Positions 28,289 to 39,732 of a DNA stretch of 64,000 bases are shown piece after piece. A program made the position numbers and the translations under genes. The stretch's first letter is position 1. Every line of letters begins with the position of its first letter. The notes beneath the pieces are model-generated. The model was not told where the DNA came from and made no database searches. It saw only the letters and a program-made list of their open reading frames with translations. The stretch comes from Gammaproteobacteria bacterium. GTDB lineage: Bacteria > Pseudomonadota > Gammaproteobacteria > JAUZRS01. The DNA is taken from assembly GCA_030949385.1 (NCBI GenBank), contig JAUZSP010000003.1, positions 372,001 to 436,000 on the forward strand, read 5' to 3'.

Positions 28289-29071
28289 TCAGTCCAGTGT
28301 TCGATTGCGACTAAAAACCCATTCGGATTCAGAAGAGAGGGTAGCGTTAAAGGCATATCCCTCATGGCTAAAGGTCTTGATCTGTTCCGCGTTTGCAATG
28401 CGGTTCTGAATAATAAAACGGCTCATCAGACCCCGTGCGCGTTTGGCGTAGATGCCGATGATTTTATAGTCGCCGTTTTTATACTCCTTAAAAATAGGTG
28501 TGATGATTTTGGCCTTTAAGTTCGATTTTTTTATCACTTTGAAATATTCATTGGAAGCAAGGTTGATTAAAAGCGGTTCTTTTTCATTTTCTGTTTGAAA
28601 AACCGAGTTTAACTCATCGGTGACAATCTGATCCCAAAATTGGTAGAGGTTTTTGCCTCGGCTGGTGCTGAGACGGCTGCCCATCTCCAAACGATAAGCC
28701 TGCATCAAATCCAGTGGTTTTAACAGACCGTAAAGTCCCGATAGAATACGCAGATGCTGCTGGGCGTAATCGAGATCATCAGCAGAAAAACTCTCCACGT
28801 TCAGACCGGTGTAAACATCGCCTTTAAACGCCAGAAGGGCTTGTTTGGCGTTGTTGAGATCAAAGGGGGGCTGCCATGCGAGGTTGCGCTCAAAATTGAG
28901 TTCAGCGATCTTGCTGCTGACCTTCATCAGCTCGCTGATGTCCAGCGCAGAGAGCTGGCGCAGGCGATTGTTGAGCTGCTGGGAATGCTCAAGCAGCGTC
29001 GGTTGGCTCTGTTTTTGGATCGGATTGGGTTTGAGATCCAGTGTTTTGGCTGGGGAGATAACGATCAGCAT
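28289..29071 (-). CDS. yaaA: YaaA family peroxide-stress protein
   Basis: This 260-residue protein begins with the YaaA signature [17 protein letters not shown] and contains the conserved LLAFKGDVYTGLNVESFSA, then LRILSGLYGLLKPLDLMQAY and a C-terminal YAKRARGLMSRFII. YaaA in E. coli lowers free iron during peroxide stress and binds DNA. The start overlaps the end of metW by 7 bases, so it is translated as part of the metX-metW run. Confidence 0.95.
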   Translation of the reverse strand: MLIVISPAKTLDLKPNPIQKQSQPTLLEHSQQLNNRLRQLSALDISELMKVSSKIAELNFERNLAWQPPFDLNNAKQALLAFKGDVYTGLNVESFSADDLDYAQQHLRILSGLYGLLKPLDLMQAYRLEMGSRLSTSRGKNLYQFWDQIVTDELNSVFQTENEKEPLLINLASNEYFKVIKKSNLKAKIITPIFKEYKNGDYKIIGIYAKRARGLMSRFIIQNRIANAEQIKTFSHEGYAFNATLSSESEWVFSRNRTLD

Positions 29072-29712
29072 GGGGTTTTCGCTTCGGTGTTGTTTTTCTG
29101 GAAACGATAGAGGGCGATCTGGCCAAAGAAATTGGGCAGCAAGCGCGTGCGTAGGGTGGAGCGGTGTTGATTGTCGAGTACCGCACGGGTGAGCACTTGA
29201 GCGTTGTGCTGCTGACAGAGCCGTTCAAAATCGTGCAGGGTGCAAAGATGAATGTTGGGGGTGTTGTACCACTCGTGGGGCAGAGCGCGGGTCTTGGGCA
29301 TTTGGCCGCGTAAACCGAGCTGAAAGCGGCTTTTCCAATGCCCCATATTGGGAAAAGAGATCACCGCTTGCTGGCCGATGCGCAACATCTCATCCATGAG
29401 GCGATCCGGTACGTGCATGGTCTGTAAGGATTGGGTCATAACCACATAATCGAAATGGTGGTCGGCAAAGCTGCTTAAGCCTTCTTGATCAAGATCAATT
29501 TGAATTACATTGACGTTTTTGCGAATGCACTCGGCGATGTTGTTCGGATCAATTTCCAAGCCGTAGCCTGTGACCTGTTTGTGCTGTTGCAAGTAGGCAA
29601 GCAGGGTGCCGTCACCGCAGCCCAGATCGAGAATGTGCGAGCCAGGTTCAATCCATTGGCTGATGATCTGTAGATCGGGACGACCTTGCAGGTCGGTGCT
29701 GTTCTGATTCAT
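29065..29712 (-). CDS. metW: Methionine biosynthesis protein MetW
   Basis: This 215-residue class I methyltransferase-fold protein has the SAM-type loop [16 protein letters not shown] near residue 28, the family feature [19 protein letters not shown], and [16 protein letters not shown]. MetW is regularly partnered with MetX in homoserine acylation for methionine synthesis; its precise role with MetX is as an activating partner in some species. The ATG overlaps the metX stop by four bases, which fits stoichiometric coupling. Confidence 0.95.
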   Translation of the reverse strand: MNQNSTDLQGRPDLQIISQWIEPGSHILDLGCGDGTLLAYLQQHKQVTGYGLEIDPNNIAECIRKNVNVIQIDLDQEGLSSFADHHFDYVVMTQSLQTMHVPDRLMDEMLRIGQQAVISFPNMGHWKSRFQLGLRGQMPKTRALPHEWYNTPNIHLCTLHDFERLCQQHNAQVLTRAVLDNQHRSTLRTRLLPNFFGQIALYRFQKNNTEAKTPC

Positions 29713-30857
29713 GCGGGAAACTCGTCGGCGATGCGTTGTAGGTAGGCGCTGAGAATAGTGAGGTAATCAGGAATCGGCATTAAAAAGGCATCGTGGCCGT
29801 GATTGGCGGTGATGGTGGCGTAGCTGACCGACTTGCCTGCTTCCACCAGTGCTTGCACAATTTCTTGTGAACGACTGGGAGCGAAACGCCAATCGGAGGT
29901 AAAGGACAACACCAAAAATTGAGCTGTGGCGGGTTTAAGGGCGGCCGCAAAGCTGTCGCCGTGTTCAGCGGCGGGGTCGAAATAATCCAGTGCTTTGGTC
30001 ATCAGCAAATAGGTGTTGGCATCAAAACGATCCACAAAAGAACGCCCCTGATAACGCAAATAACTTTCGACCTGAAACTCCACATCAAAACCGTAGTTGA
30101 TCTTGCCCGAGCGCAGCTCACGACCAAATTTGGCGCGCATGGCATCGTCGGAGAGGTAGGTGATGTGACCCAACATCCGCGCCAGCATCACCCCACGGCG
30201 GGGTTTGGCATCGTGTTCGTAATAACGCCCTGCGTAAAAATCGGGGTCGGAGATGATTGCTTGGCGCGCCACTTCGTTAAAAGCGATGTTCTGCGCGCTG
30301 AGCTTGGGCGCAGCGGCGATGACCACTGCATTTTTGATCTGTTCGGGGTAATCCATCGACCACTGCAACACCTGCATCCCACCCAAGCTGCCGCCAATTA
30401 CCGCCGCCCAGACATCAATGCCCAAATAACGCATAAAACGCTGCTGGCTGTTGACCCAATCGCGTACCGTGACGATGGGAAAATCAGGGCCGTAGTGTTT
30501 GCCAGTTTCTGGATTGAGGCTGGAAGGTCCGGTAGAGCCTTTGCAGCCGCCGAGGTTGTTGACTGCGACGACAAAAAAGTGCTCGGTGTTGATCGCCTTG
30601 CCAGGGCCGATGGCGCTCTCCCACCAGCCCGGTTTTTTATCCCCAAGGCGGTGATACCCCGCCGCATGGTGATCGCCTGAGAGGGCGTGACAGATCAAAA
30701 TAGCGTTGGATTTGCGCTCGTTGAGCTGACCGTAACTCTCGTAGATGAGATCGTACTGCGGCAACTCTTTGCCGCCGTCCAGAGGCAACGGCTCAGCAAA
30801 ATGCGCTGTTTGGGGTTGAACCAAACCAACGGAGTCGGCAGGCAGGGGGTTGGGCAT
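29709..30857 (-). CDS. metX: Homoserine O-acyltransferase
   Basis: MetX transfers an acyl group to homoserine as the first step of methionine synthesis. The 382-residue alpha/beta-hydrolase protein has [16 protein letters not shown], the oxyanion region [17 protein letters not shown], nucleophile elbow [13 protein letters not shown], and a catalytic His in ANHGHDAFL. Whether acetyl-CoA or succinyl-CoA is the donor cannot be settled by eye; proteobacterial MetX-MetW pairs are often succinyltransferases. The ATG at 30857 is chosen, as the GTG-type extension to 30878 adds no conserved residues. Confidence 0.93.
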   Translation of the reverse strand: MPNPLPADSVGLVQPQTAHFAEPLPLDGGKELPQYDLIYESYGQLNERKSNAILICHALSGDHHAAGYHRLGDKKPGWWESAIGPGKAINTEHFFVVAVNNLGGCKGSTGPSSLNPETGKHYGPDFPIVTVRDWVNSQQRFMRYLGIDVWAAVIGGSLGGMQVLQWSMDYPEQIKNAVVIAAAPKLSAQNIAFNEVARQAIISDPDFYAGRYYEHDAKPRRGVMLARMLGHITYLSDDAMRAKFGRELRSGKINYGFDVEFQVESYLRYQGRSFVDRFDANTYLLMTKALDYFDPAAEHGDSFAAALKPATAQFLVLSFTSDWRFAPSRSQEIVQALVEAGKSVSYATITANHGHDAFLMPIPDYLTILSAYLQRIADEFPA

Positions 30858-30933
30858 AATTACGTATCCAGAAACCAAAGCAGGGAGTGTGTTATCCGAC
30901 GCAGTTTACCAAATGCGCCAGCGTGTCGCATCC

Positions 30934-31530
30934 TTAAGCCAAGCTGAGCAGCGGTGGAATCAGCAACATTTTTAGCAGTTGCAGCCCCAGCAGCAGCGCG
31001 ATGAGTGAGAGGTCGATGCCACTGATAGGAGGAATTAGGCGCTGTACCGGTCTGAGCAGCGGTGCGTTGATCTGATAGAGCAGTTGAGTAACGGGATTGT
31101 AGTTGTCAGGATTGATCCAGCTGAGCAGTGCTTGCACGATGAGGGAAAAGAAAAAAATGCTGAAAAACAGGCCGAGCAGATCGACGGCGGCCAAGATCAT
31201 CAAGCTGAGTAGGGAGGTTTCTTGCGTGATCAGATGATACCCCGCGACATTGATGGCCAAAGCCATGCTGCTGAGCAGTGCCAATTTGGCCAGCAGCAGC
31301 AACCAACAGAGCAGCAGTGCAGCGATGTCTTGGCCGCCAAAGCCGGGCACGATGCGGCGCAGGGGCATCAGTAAGGGGTTGCTTACTTTGACCACAAACT
31401 GCGCCACAGGGCTGTAATAATCCGCCTGTACCATCTGCATTAAAAACCGCACTGCAATGACCGTGACGTAGATGTCCACCACGGTGTTGATCAAAAAGCT
31501 GAGGGCGTTGCCGCCGTAGTTGGCATCCAT
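30934..31530 (-). CDS. yggT: YggT family membrane protein
   Basis: This 198-residue protein has two tandem YggT modules, each with two or three membrane helices. The repeated pattern is clear: LLMPLRRIVPGFGGQDIAAL in the first and LLRPVQRLIPPISGIDLSL in the second. YggT proteins are linked with osmotic tolerance and potassium handling, but the mechanism is unknown. Its ATG shares one base with the proC stop (TAATG), indicating coupling. The yggS-proC-yggT order next to divergent pilT is common in gammaproteobacteria. Confidence 0.93.
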   Translation of the reverse strand: MDANYGGNALSFLINTVVDIYVTVIAVRFLMQMVQADYYSPVAQFVVKVSNPLLMPLRRIVPGFGGQDIAALLLCWLLLLAKLALLSSMALAINVAGYHLITQETSLLSLMILAAVDLLGLFFSIFFFSLIVQALLSWINPDNYNPVTQLLYQINAPLLRPVQRLIPPISGIDLSLIALLLGLQLLKMLLIPPLLSLA

Positions 31531-32357
31531 TATTGCTCTCCTAACAGGTTGCCTAGCTCAATGGAGCGGGCGTGGGCGGCTTTGAGGGCACCATCAAATA
31601 GGCTTTCTAGGCCGCCTTGTTGCAGATGTTGCAGGGCGGCAGCGGTGGTGCCGCCTTTGGAGGTGACGTTTTGGCGCAACGTGGTGAGATCGTCGCTGGA
31701 CTCCAGTGCCAATTTGGCTGCACCAAAGGCGGTTTGTAGGGTTAATAAACGCGCTTGATCTTGGCTCAGGCCTAAATTTTCTGCGCTCTTCTGCATGATT
31801 TCCATCACCCGAAAAAAGTAAGCCGGACCGCTTCCGGAGAGAGCGGTGACCGCATCCAATTGGGACTCCTCTTCAACCCAGAGGGTCAGCCCGACGGCGC
31901 GCAAAATGGATTCAGCGCTGTTTTTTTGCTCAAGATTTACTTTGTCGTTGGCAAACAGCCCCGTGGCTCCGCTCTGCACCAGTGAGGCGGTGTTGGGCAT
32001 ACTGCGCACAATGGGCAGGGCAAAACCAAGCCACTGAGTGATGCTCTGCTCGCGTACCCCAGCGGCGATGGAGACCAGTAACGGCTGCTGCTTTTTTAGG
32101 GTGGGGCTGAGTTGTTCGATCACATCGTGCAGCAGCTGGGGTTTGACCGCTAACAGAACCACCTCGGCGTTTTGAATGGCACTGAGATTATCTGTGCTGG
32201 TGTGGATGCCGAAGCGCTGTTGTAAGTGATTGAGACTGTTTTCATCGGGGTCGGCTACGGTGATGTTGTTGGCAATAAAACCGTCGCTGATCAGACCGCC
32301 AATCAGACAGCGAGCCATATTGCCGCCGCCGATAAAGGTGATGTTTTGGGTTGACAT
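31530..32357 (-). CDS. proC: Pyrroline-5-carboxylate reductase
   Basis: ProC makes L-proline from pyrroline-5-carboxylate with NAD(P)H. The 275-residue protein has the Rossmann motif FIGGGNMARCLIGGL at residues 8-22, VLLAVKPQ, RSMPNTASLVQSGATGLFAN, and the family signature ALSGSGPAYFFRVMEIM, with C-terminal NVTSKGGTTAAALQHLQ. It follows yggS in the same operon, and proB lies elsewhere in this window on the same strand. Confidence 0.97.
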   Translation of the reverse strand: MSTQNITFIGGGNMARCLIGGLISDGFIANNITVADPDENSLNHLQQRFGIHTSTDNLSAIQNAEVVLLAVKPQLLHDVIEQLSPTLKKQQPLLVSIAAGVREQSITQWLGFALPIVRSMPNTASLVQSGATGLFANDKVNLEQKNSAESILRAVGLTLWVEEESQLDAVTALSGSGPAYFFRVMEIMQKSAENLGLSQDQARLLTLQTAFGAAKLALESSDDLTTLRQNVTSKGGTTAAALQHLQQGGLESLFDGALKAAHARSIELGNLLGEQ

Positions 32358-32400
32358 GGAAGAGCTGTTCTCCGTAGAAAAATAAAAAATGTGAGGTCAG

Positions 32401-33081
32401 TTAGTTTTGTCGTTGACCAAATAGAGCGGTGCCGATGCGCACCAGAGTGGAACCTTCGGCAATGGCGGCTTTGAGATCGTTGCTCATTCCCATTGAGAGG
32501 GTGTCCAGAGGATGGCCTTGTTGAATCAACTGTTGCTGGATTTGCGCCAGTTTACGGAATTCAGCGCGTTGGCGGGCAAACTCTTTTTGTGGCGCTGGAA
32601 TGGCCATCAGACCACGCAGGCGCAGATTGGCGAGCTTGCTCACCGCTTTGGCCAGTTCAGGCAACTCCTCTGGTGAGAGTCCTGATTTACTCGCCTCTTG
32701 GCTGATGTTGACCTGCAGGCAGATGTTCAACGGGGGTAGATCCGTTGGCCGCTGTTGACTGAGCCGTTGGGCGATTTTGAGTCGATCCACGCTGTGTACC
32801 CACGCAAAATGTTGGGCGATTTGCTGGGTTTTATTGGATTGAATAGGACCAATAAAGTGCCAATGGCAGTCTAGGTCATTTAATTGAGCTATTTTTATAA
32901 GCGCTTCTTGCAGATAGCTTTCACCAAAGTGGTGTTGGCCTAAAGCGTACAGCTGGCGAATGGCTGAGGCGGAATGGCGTTTACTGACCGCCAGCAAGTG
33001 GACGTTGCGGCGTTGGTAAGTTTGGCTTGCCGTTTGGATTTGATTTTGAATGGTGTGCAGATTATTTTGCAGGGTGTTCAT
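32401..33081 (-). CDS. yggS: PLP homeostasis protein YggS
   Basis: This 226-residue YggS/PROSC family protein has a PLP-binding TIM-barrel without known enzymatic activity and buffers pyridoxal phosphate. LLAVSKRHSASAIRQLYALG carries the PLP lysine, followed by HFGESYLQEA, WHFIGPIQSNK, and the C-terminal LSMGMSNDLKAAIAEGSTLV with RIGTALFG. It is the first gene of the minus-strand operon and is divergent from pilT. Confidence 0.96.
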   Translation of the reverse strand: MNTLQNNLHTIQNQIQTASQTYQRRNVHLLAVSKRHSASAIRQLYALGQHHFGESYLQEALIKIAQLNDLDCHWHFIGPIQSNKTQQIAQHFAWVHSVDRLKIAQRLSQQRPTDLPPLNICLQVNISQEASKSGLSPEELPELAKAVSKLANLRLRGLMAIPAPQKEFARQRAEFRKLAQIQQQLIQQGHPLDTLSMGMSNDLKAAIAEGSTLVRIGTALFGQRQN

Positions 33082-33173
33082 AAAAAATACTTCGATTGAC
33101 AGCGGTAAGGGAAGTCTGTTTTGAGTATTGTGCCGATTGAGCTTTGGAAATCAAGGCTTGCATCACGTTGTAT

Positions 33174-33196
33174 AACTGCTCCATTATGCAGCAGTT
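33174..33196. repeat. Inverted repeat in the yggS-pilT divergent region
   Basis: AACTGCT and AGCAGTT, 7-base arms with a 9-base spacer, centred about 40 bases before pilT. It may be an operator or a 5' leader hairpin of pilT. No known regulator site was recognised. Confidence 0.4.
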
Positions 33197-33227
33197 TCGT
33201 TAAGGTTTTTTATCTTTTGGAGTGTCT

Positions 33228-34262
33228 ATGGAGATTCGGCAGTTATTGGAGTTTGGAGTTAAACACAACGCCTCGGATCTGCATCTGTCGGCAGGTGAAC
33301 CGCCGATGATTCGGGTGGACGGTGATGTGCGTAAAATCAATGCGCCTAAGATGGATCATAAATATGTACATGCGATGATTTATGACATCATGAACGACAA
33401 GCAGCGCAAAACCTATGAGGAGTTTATGGAAACGGATTTCTCTTTTGAAATCCCTGGTTTGGCGCGTTTTCGAGTCAATGCCTTTAATCATAATCGCGGT
33501 GCGGGTGCGGTTTTTCGTACCATTCCCTCTAAAATATTAAGCTTGGAACAGCTCGCTACTCCAGATATTTTTAAAAAAATAGCCGATTACCCTCGTGGTT
33601 TGGTCTTGGTCACCGGCCCGACAGGCTCGGGAAAATCCACCACCTTGGCGGCGATGGTCAATCACATCAACGACACCCAGATGGCGCACATTCTGACCGT
33701 TGAAGATCCAATTGAATTTGTACACGTCAGTAAAAAATGTCTGATTAATCAGCGTGAAGTGCATCGTGATACCTTGGGGTTTAATGAGGCGTTGCGTTCG
33801 GCGCTGCGCGAAGATCCCGATGTGATTTTGGTCGGTGAGATGCGCGATCTGGAGACGATTCGTTTGGCGCTCTCTGCCGCTGAAACAGGGCATTTGGTTC
33901 TGGGTACCTTGCACACCAGTTCGGCGGCGAAAACCATTGACCGAATTGTGGATGTTTTCCCAGCGGCAGAAAAGTCGATGGTACGTTCCATGTTATCGGA
34001 GTCTTTACGAGCGGTAATTTCACAGAGCCTGTTGAAAAAAATTGGCGGTGGTCGGCTGGCGGCTCATGAAATTATGATCGGCACTCCGGCGATTCGAAAT
34101 TTGATCCGTGAGGATAAAGTAGCGCAAATGTACTCGGCGATTCAGACCGGTCAGGGCATCGGTATGCAAACTCTGGATCAAAATTTGAAACGTCTGTTGC
34201 AAAAAGGCGAAGTGAGCCGAGAAGAGGCGGTAAGAAAAGCGGCCAATCCAGATACACTTTAA
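33228..34262 (+). CDS. pilT: Type IV pilus retraction ATPase PilT
   Basis: PilT powers pilus disassembly and twitching motility at the inner-membrane base of the pilus. The 344-residue protein starts MEIRQLLEFGVKHNASDLHL and has Walker A GPTGSGKST at 130-138, the Asp box LTVEDPIEFVH, Walker B DPDVILVGEMRD, the His box GTLHT, and the PilT-specific AIRNLIRE near the C-terminus. The ATG at 33228 is preferred over GTG at 33222 by comparison with the family. pilU follows on the same strand after 72 bases. Confidence 0.97.
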   Translation: MEIRQLLEFGVKHNASDLHLSAGEPPMIRVDGDVRKINAPKMDHKYVHAMIYDIMNDKQRKTYEEFMETDFSFEIPGLARFRVNAFNHNRGAGAVFRTIPSKILSLEQLATPDIFKKIADYPRGLVLVTGPTGSGKSTTLAAMVNHINDTQMAHILTVEDPIEFVHVSKKCLINQREVHRDTLGFNEALRSALREDPDVILVGEMRDLETIRLALSAAETGHLVLGTLHTSSAAKTIDRIVDVFPAAEKSMVRSMLSESLRAVISQSLLKKIGGGRLAAHEIMIGTPAIRNLIREDKVAQMYSAIQTGQGIGMQTLDQNLKRLLQKGEVSREEAVRKAANPDTL

Positions 34263-34334
34263 AAATAACAGTGATACAAAAAAATAAAAAATAGAGGCAG
34301 GTTAGGAGGAGAACGATGGTGTGGGAGTTAATTT

Positions 34335-35477
34335 ATGGATCGTGATTCCGCGATTAAATACATGCACGATATGTTACGCCTGCTGAAGAAAAAAGGCGGT
34401 TCTGATCTGTACGTCACTGCTGGCACGATGCCGATGATGAAGCTTAACGGCAAGCTAGAGCCGCTGGCTCATCAACGTCTGAAACCGGCGCACACGCAGT
34501 TGTTGACCCGTTCGATTATGAACGACCGGCAGGCGAAAGAATTTGATGCCAGCAACGAATGTAATTTTGCCATCAGCCTGCCTGGCATTTCTCGTTTTCG
34601 CATCAGTGCCTATGTGCAGCGTGGCAGTGTGGCAATGGTACTGAGGGTGATCGCCACCACCATTCCCAGTTTTGATAGCCTCTCTTTGCCGCCGATTTTG
34701 ACTGGCTTGGTGATGGCGAAACGGGGCTTGATTATTGTGGTGGGAGGTACGGGCTCGGGTAAATCCACCAGCTTGGCGGCGATGATTGATTACCGTAACG
34801 AAAACAGTTTTGGTCACATCATTACCATTGAAGATCCGGTGGAGTTTGTCCATCAACACAAGGGCTGTGTGGTCAGTCAGCGAGAGGTGGGAACCGATAC
34901 GGAGTCCTTTGAAATTGCGCTGAAAAACTCCTTGCGTCAAGCGCCAGATGTGATTTTGATTGGTGAAATTCGAGATCGTGAAACGATGGAACATGCGATT
35001 GCTTTTTCTGAAACGGGGCATCTTTGTTTGGCAACCTTACACGCCAACAGCAGCAGTCAGGCGATGGATCGCATCATTAACTTTTTTCCAGAAGAGCGTC
35101 GTCAGCAGTTGTTATTGGATCTCTCGTTGAATTTGCGCGCAGTGATCTCGCAGCGTTTGATTCGTGCCATTAGTGGGGATGGGATGCGGGCGGCGGTTGA
35201 GATTTTGATCAATACGCCGTTGATGAGTGACCTTATTTTGAAAGGTGACATTTCAGCCATGAAATTGTTGATGAGTAAATCAACCGAAGTGGGGATGCAG
35301 AGCTTTGATCACGCTATTTTTAATTTGATTGTCGAACAAGCGATTGCGCCGGAAGACGGTTTTCGTAATGCGGAATCGGTGAATGATCTGCGTTTGCGTT
35401 TGAAATTAGAAAGTAATTACAGCGATAGTTTGATGGCCGACAATGTGCAGCTCTCTATTGAAGAGCATGATGAGTGA
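34335..35477 (+). CDS. pilU: Twitching ATPase PilU
   Basis: The 380-residue PilU is a PilT paralog that assists retraction together with PilT. Walker A GGTGSGKST is at 137-145. HIITIEDPVEFVHQHKGC, RQAPDVILIGEIRDRETM and GHLCLATLHAN are close to the pseudomonad PilU pattern, and the AIRNLIRE motif of PilT is absent. An unusual Met/Lys-rich N-terminus (MDRDSAIKYMHDMLRLLKKK) is present. It lies between pilT and a second PilU-like gene, 45 bases before the latter. Confidence 0.93.
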   Translation: MDRDSAIKYMHDMLRLLKKKGGSDLYVTAGTMPMMKLNGKLEPLAHQRLKPAHTQLLTRSIMNDRQAKEFDASNECNFAISLPGISRFRISAYVQRGSVAMVLRVIATTIPSFDSLSLPPILTGLVMAKRGLIIVVGGTGSGKSTSLAAMIDYRNENSFGHIITIEDPVEFVHQHKGCVVSQREVGTDTESFEIALKNSLRQAPDVILIGEIRDRETMEHAIAFSETGHLCLATLHANSSSQAMDRIINFFPEERRQQLLLDLSLNLRAVISQRLIRAISGDGMRAAVEILINTPLMSDLILKGDISAMKLLMSKSTEVGMQSFDHAIFNLIVEQAIAPEDGFRNAESVNDLRLRLKLESNYSDSLMADNVQLSIEEHDE

Positions 35478-35522
35478 TTTGAGATGCCTTTTTCTCAAGG
35501 GATTTGAACCGAGGTCAGCTTT

Positions 35523-36668
35523 ATGAGTGCATTAGAATCTTATTTGCAGTTGATGGTGGATAAAAATGCCACCGACTTGCTCTTTTCAACCGGCGCACCA
35601 CCGAGTTTGAAAATTGAGGGTGAGATGGTGGCGGTGCATAAAAACCGTCTTGAACCAGGGGTGGTGGCCAAATTGGCGCACGGTTTGATGAGTGTTGAGC
35701 AGCGGCGGGACTTTGAGCGTGAACTGGAATGTAATTTGGGTTTGAGTCAGCCTGATATTGGTCGTTTTCGCATCAATGTTTTTAAGCAGAAAGGCGAAGT
35801 CTCGATGGTGATTCGTTTTATTAAAGCGCGGATCCCCACTGTCAAAGAGTTGCATCTGTCCTCGGTGTTGGAAGAGTTGATTTTGGTGAAAAAGGGTTTG
35901 CTGCTGGTGGTCGGCTCCTCGGGAGCAGGAAAATCCACTACCTTGGCTTCGATGTTGGATCATCGCAACATTCATCATGCCGGTCATATTTTGACCATTG
36001 AAGATCCGATTGAATATTGTTTTGAACATAAAAAGTCGATTGTGGATCAGCGTGAGGTAGGCTTGGACACCCACTCCTATCGCAGTGCGTTGCGTGAGGT
36101 GGTGCGCGAATCACCGGATGTGGTGGTGATTGGCGAGGTGCGAGATCGAGATACGATGGAGGCGGCCATAACTTATGCGGATACAGGACATCTTTGTGTG
36201 ACGACTTTACACGCGGTGAATGCGTATCAGGCGATGGATCGCATCATCAATCTGTTTCCCCATGAGATGCGCGACCAAATTTTGATGGATCTCTCCCTGA
36301 ATTTGAATGCAATCATCTCTCAGCGGCTGCTGCCGAGTAAAAGTGGCAAACGGGTTCCAGCGATGGAGGTGATGATTGTCACCCCCTACATTTCTGAGTT
36401 GATCCGTAAGGGGGATTTCCACAAGGTCAAAGAGGCGATGGCCAAGGGTGGTGGGCACGAGAGCATGTTGACCTTTGATCAATCTCTCTATGCGTTGTTT
36501 AAATCTGGCAAAGTGGAGCTGCATACGGCACTGGATTACGCTGATTCACGCAGTGATCTGGAGTGGAAAATCAATTTTGGTGGTGGTATTGGTGAACTGC
36601 ATCGGGATACTGAGGCTGAGGAATTGACTATGCCTGGAACAAGCCCCTCTTCTTTGCGTCGCTCTTAG
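35523..36668 (+). CDS. Second PilU-like pilus ATPase
   Basis: This 381-residue PilT/PilU family ATPase is distinct from both neighbours. It has Walker A GSSGAGKST (131-139), ILTIEDPIEYCFEHKKSIVD, ESPDVVVIGEVRDRDTMEAA, and GHLCVTTLHAVNA. It shares PilU features (no AIRNLIRE), yet differs in most non-motif positions, so it is an old paralog rather than a recent copy. All catalytic motifs look intact. Its function is inferred as a third retraction or modulating motor, possibly for the MSHA-like system found further along. Confidence 0.88.
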   Translation: MSALESYLQLMVDKNATDLLFSTGAPPSLKIEGEMVAVHKNRLEPGVVAKLAHGLMSVEQRRDFERELECNLGLSQPDIGRFRINVFKQKGEVSMVIRFIKARIPTVKELHLSSVLEELILVKKGLLLVVGSSGAGKSTTLASMLDHRNIHHAGHILTIEDPIEYCFEHKKSIVDQREVGLDTHSYRSALREVVRESPDVVVIGEVRDRDTMEAAITYADTGHLCVTTLHAVNAYQAMDRIINLFPHEMRDQILMDLSLNLNAIISQRLLPSKSGKRVPAMEVMIVTPYISELIRKGDFHKVKEAMAKGGGHESMLTFDQSLYALFKSGKVELHTALDYADSRSDLEWKINFGGGIGELHRDTEAEELTMPGTSPSSLRRS

Positions 36669-36688
36669 AAGAGAGCTTGTGAGGCGTT

Positions 36689-36709
36689 GAGGCAAAAAAT
36701 GTTTGCCTC
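36689..36709. terminator. Hairpin between convergent genes
   Basis: GAGGCAAA and TTTGCCTC form a perfect 8-bp stem with loop AAATG. It lies between the ends of the second pilU-like gene and proB, which converge. No T run follows on either strand, so a terminator role is likely but not certain. Confidence 0.45.
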
Positions 36710-36713
36710 CAGC

Positions 36714-38965
<2,252 letters not shown>

Positions 38966-38978
38966 TCAAAGCCGAAAC

Positions 38979-39236
38979 TTATGCAGCTACGATGGTGACG
39001 TACTTGCGCTTCAAAGGCCCTTTGACTTCAAATTTCACTACGCCGTCTGCTTTTGCAAACAGGGTGTGATCTTTGCCACAACCGACGTTGGTGCCAGGGT
39101 GGAAACGGGTGCCGCGCTGACGCACGATGATGCTGCCTGCGTTAATCGTTTCGCCGCCGTAGCGTTTTACACCAAGACGTTTTGACTCTGAATCGCGACC
39201 GTTATTAGTACTGCCGCCTGCCTTCTTATGTGCCAT
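38979..39236 (-). CDS. rpmA: 50S ribosomal protein L27
   Basis: The 85-residue L27 is at the peptidyl-transferase region of the 50S subunit. The N-terminal [20 protein letters not shown] is the conserved extension, followed by [20 protein letters not shown] and GTRFHPG. It lies 27 bases after rplU, the usual pairing. The length is normal. Confidence 0.98.
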   Translation of the reverse strand: MAHKKAGGSTNNGRDSESKRLGVKRYGGETINAGSIIVRQRGTRFHPGTNVGCGKDHTLFAKADGVVKFEVKGPLKRKYVTIVAA

Positions 39237-39263
39237 TGCCTGTTCCTCTAAATTTGTTGTGAC

Positions 39264-39575
39264 TTAGCCGTTGATGGCTGTGATTTCTAATTCCGTGTAG
39301 CTCTGGCGATGACCCATCTGTTTCCGATGATGTTTCCGACGACGGAACTTGATGATGTCCACTTTTTTGCCACGACCGTGTGATTTGATCGTTGCAGTGA
39401 CTTTGCCGCCGTCCAGATAAGGTGCGCCGACCTTAATCTCTTCGCCATCGGCGATCATCAATACAGAGTCCAACTCCAGCGATTCGCCTTCGTTGAGTTC
39501 CAGTTTTTCAACTTTCAGGGTTTCACCCACTACCACACGGTATTGTTTACCGCCAGTTTTAATTACCGCGTACAT
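39264..39575 (-). CDS. rplU: 50S ribosomal protein L21
   Basis: The 103-residue L21 binds 23S rRNA in the 50S subunit. The start [20 protein letters not shown] and the end [20 protein letters not shown] are family signatures. It is first in the rplU-rpmA-obg-proB run and has a good promoter 42-69 bases upstream. It is divergent from ispB, a conserved arrangement. Confidence 0.98.
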   Translation of the reverse strand: MYAVIKTGGKQYRVVVGETLKVEKLELNEGESLELDSVLMIADGEEIKVGAPYLDGGKVTATIKSHGRGKKVDIIKFRRRKHHRKQMGHRQSYTELEITAING

Positions 39576-39616
39576 GTTCCGCCTCGACTTTAAAAACAGT
39601 GATCGAAAAGCGCGCG

Positions 39617-39644
39617 ATTATACCAGAGATTAGAAATTGGTCAA
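39617..39644 (-). promoter_or_regulatory. Sigma70 promoter of rplU-rpmA
   Basis: On the minus strand TTGACC, 16 bases, then a perfect TATAAT. The -10 lies 42 bases before the rplU ATG. This is one of the best consensus matches in the window, as expected for ribosomal protein genes. Confidence 0.8.
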
Positions 39645-39670
39645 TGAGAAAGTTATTTTTCCGGTTTACC

Positions 39671-39699
39671 TTGACACTCCCGCTGGCCATTTCTAGCAT
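39671..39699 (+). promoter_or_regulatory. Sigma70 promoter of ispB
   Basis: A perfect TTGACA, 17 bases, then TAGCAT. The -10 ends 33 bases before the ispB ATG, in the divergent region shared with rplU. Confidence 0.75.
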
Positions 39700-39732
39700 G
39701 CGCACTACTTAAAGCATTCTGTGTAGACTGTC

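Noticed and set aside
30858-30933. SAM riboswitch before metX
   Set aside because: The gap to yggT is only about 75 bases and shows no suitable conserved stem set.
33121-33309. Small plus-strand frame before pilT
   Set aside because: It overlaps the pilT start in another frame and lacks a ribosome site and protein-like composition.
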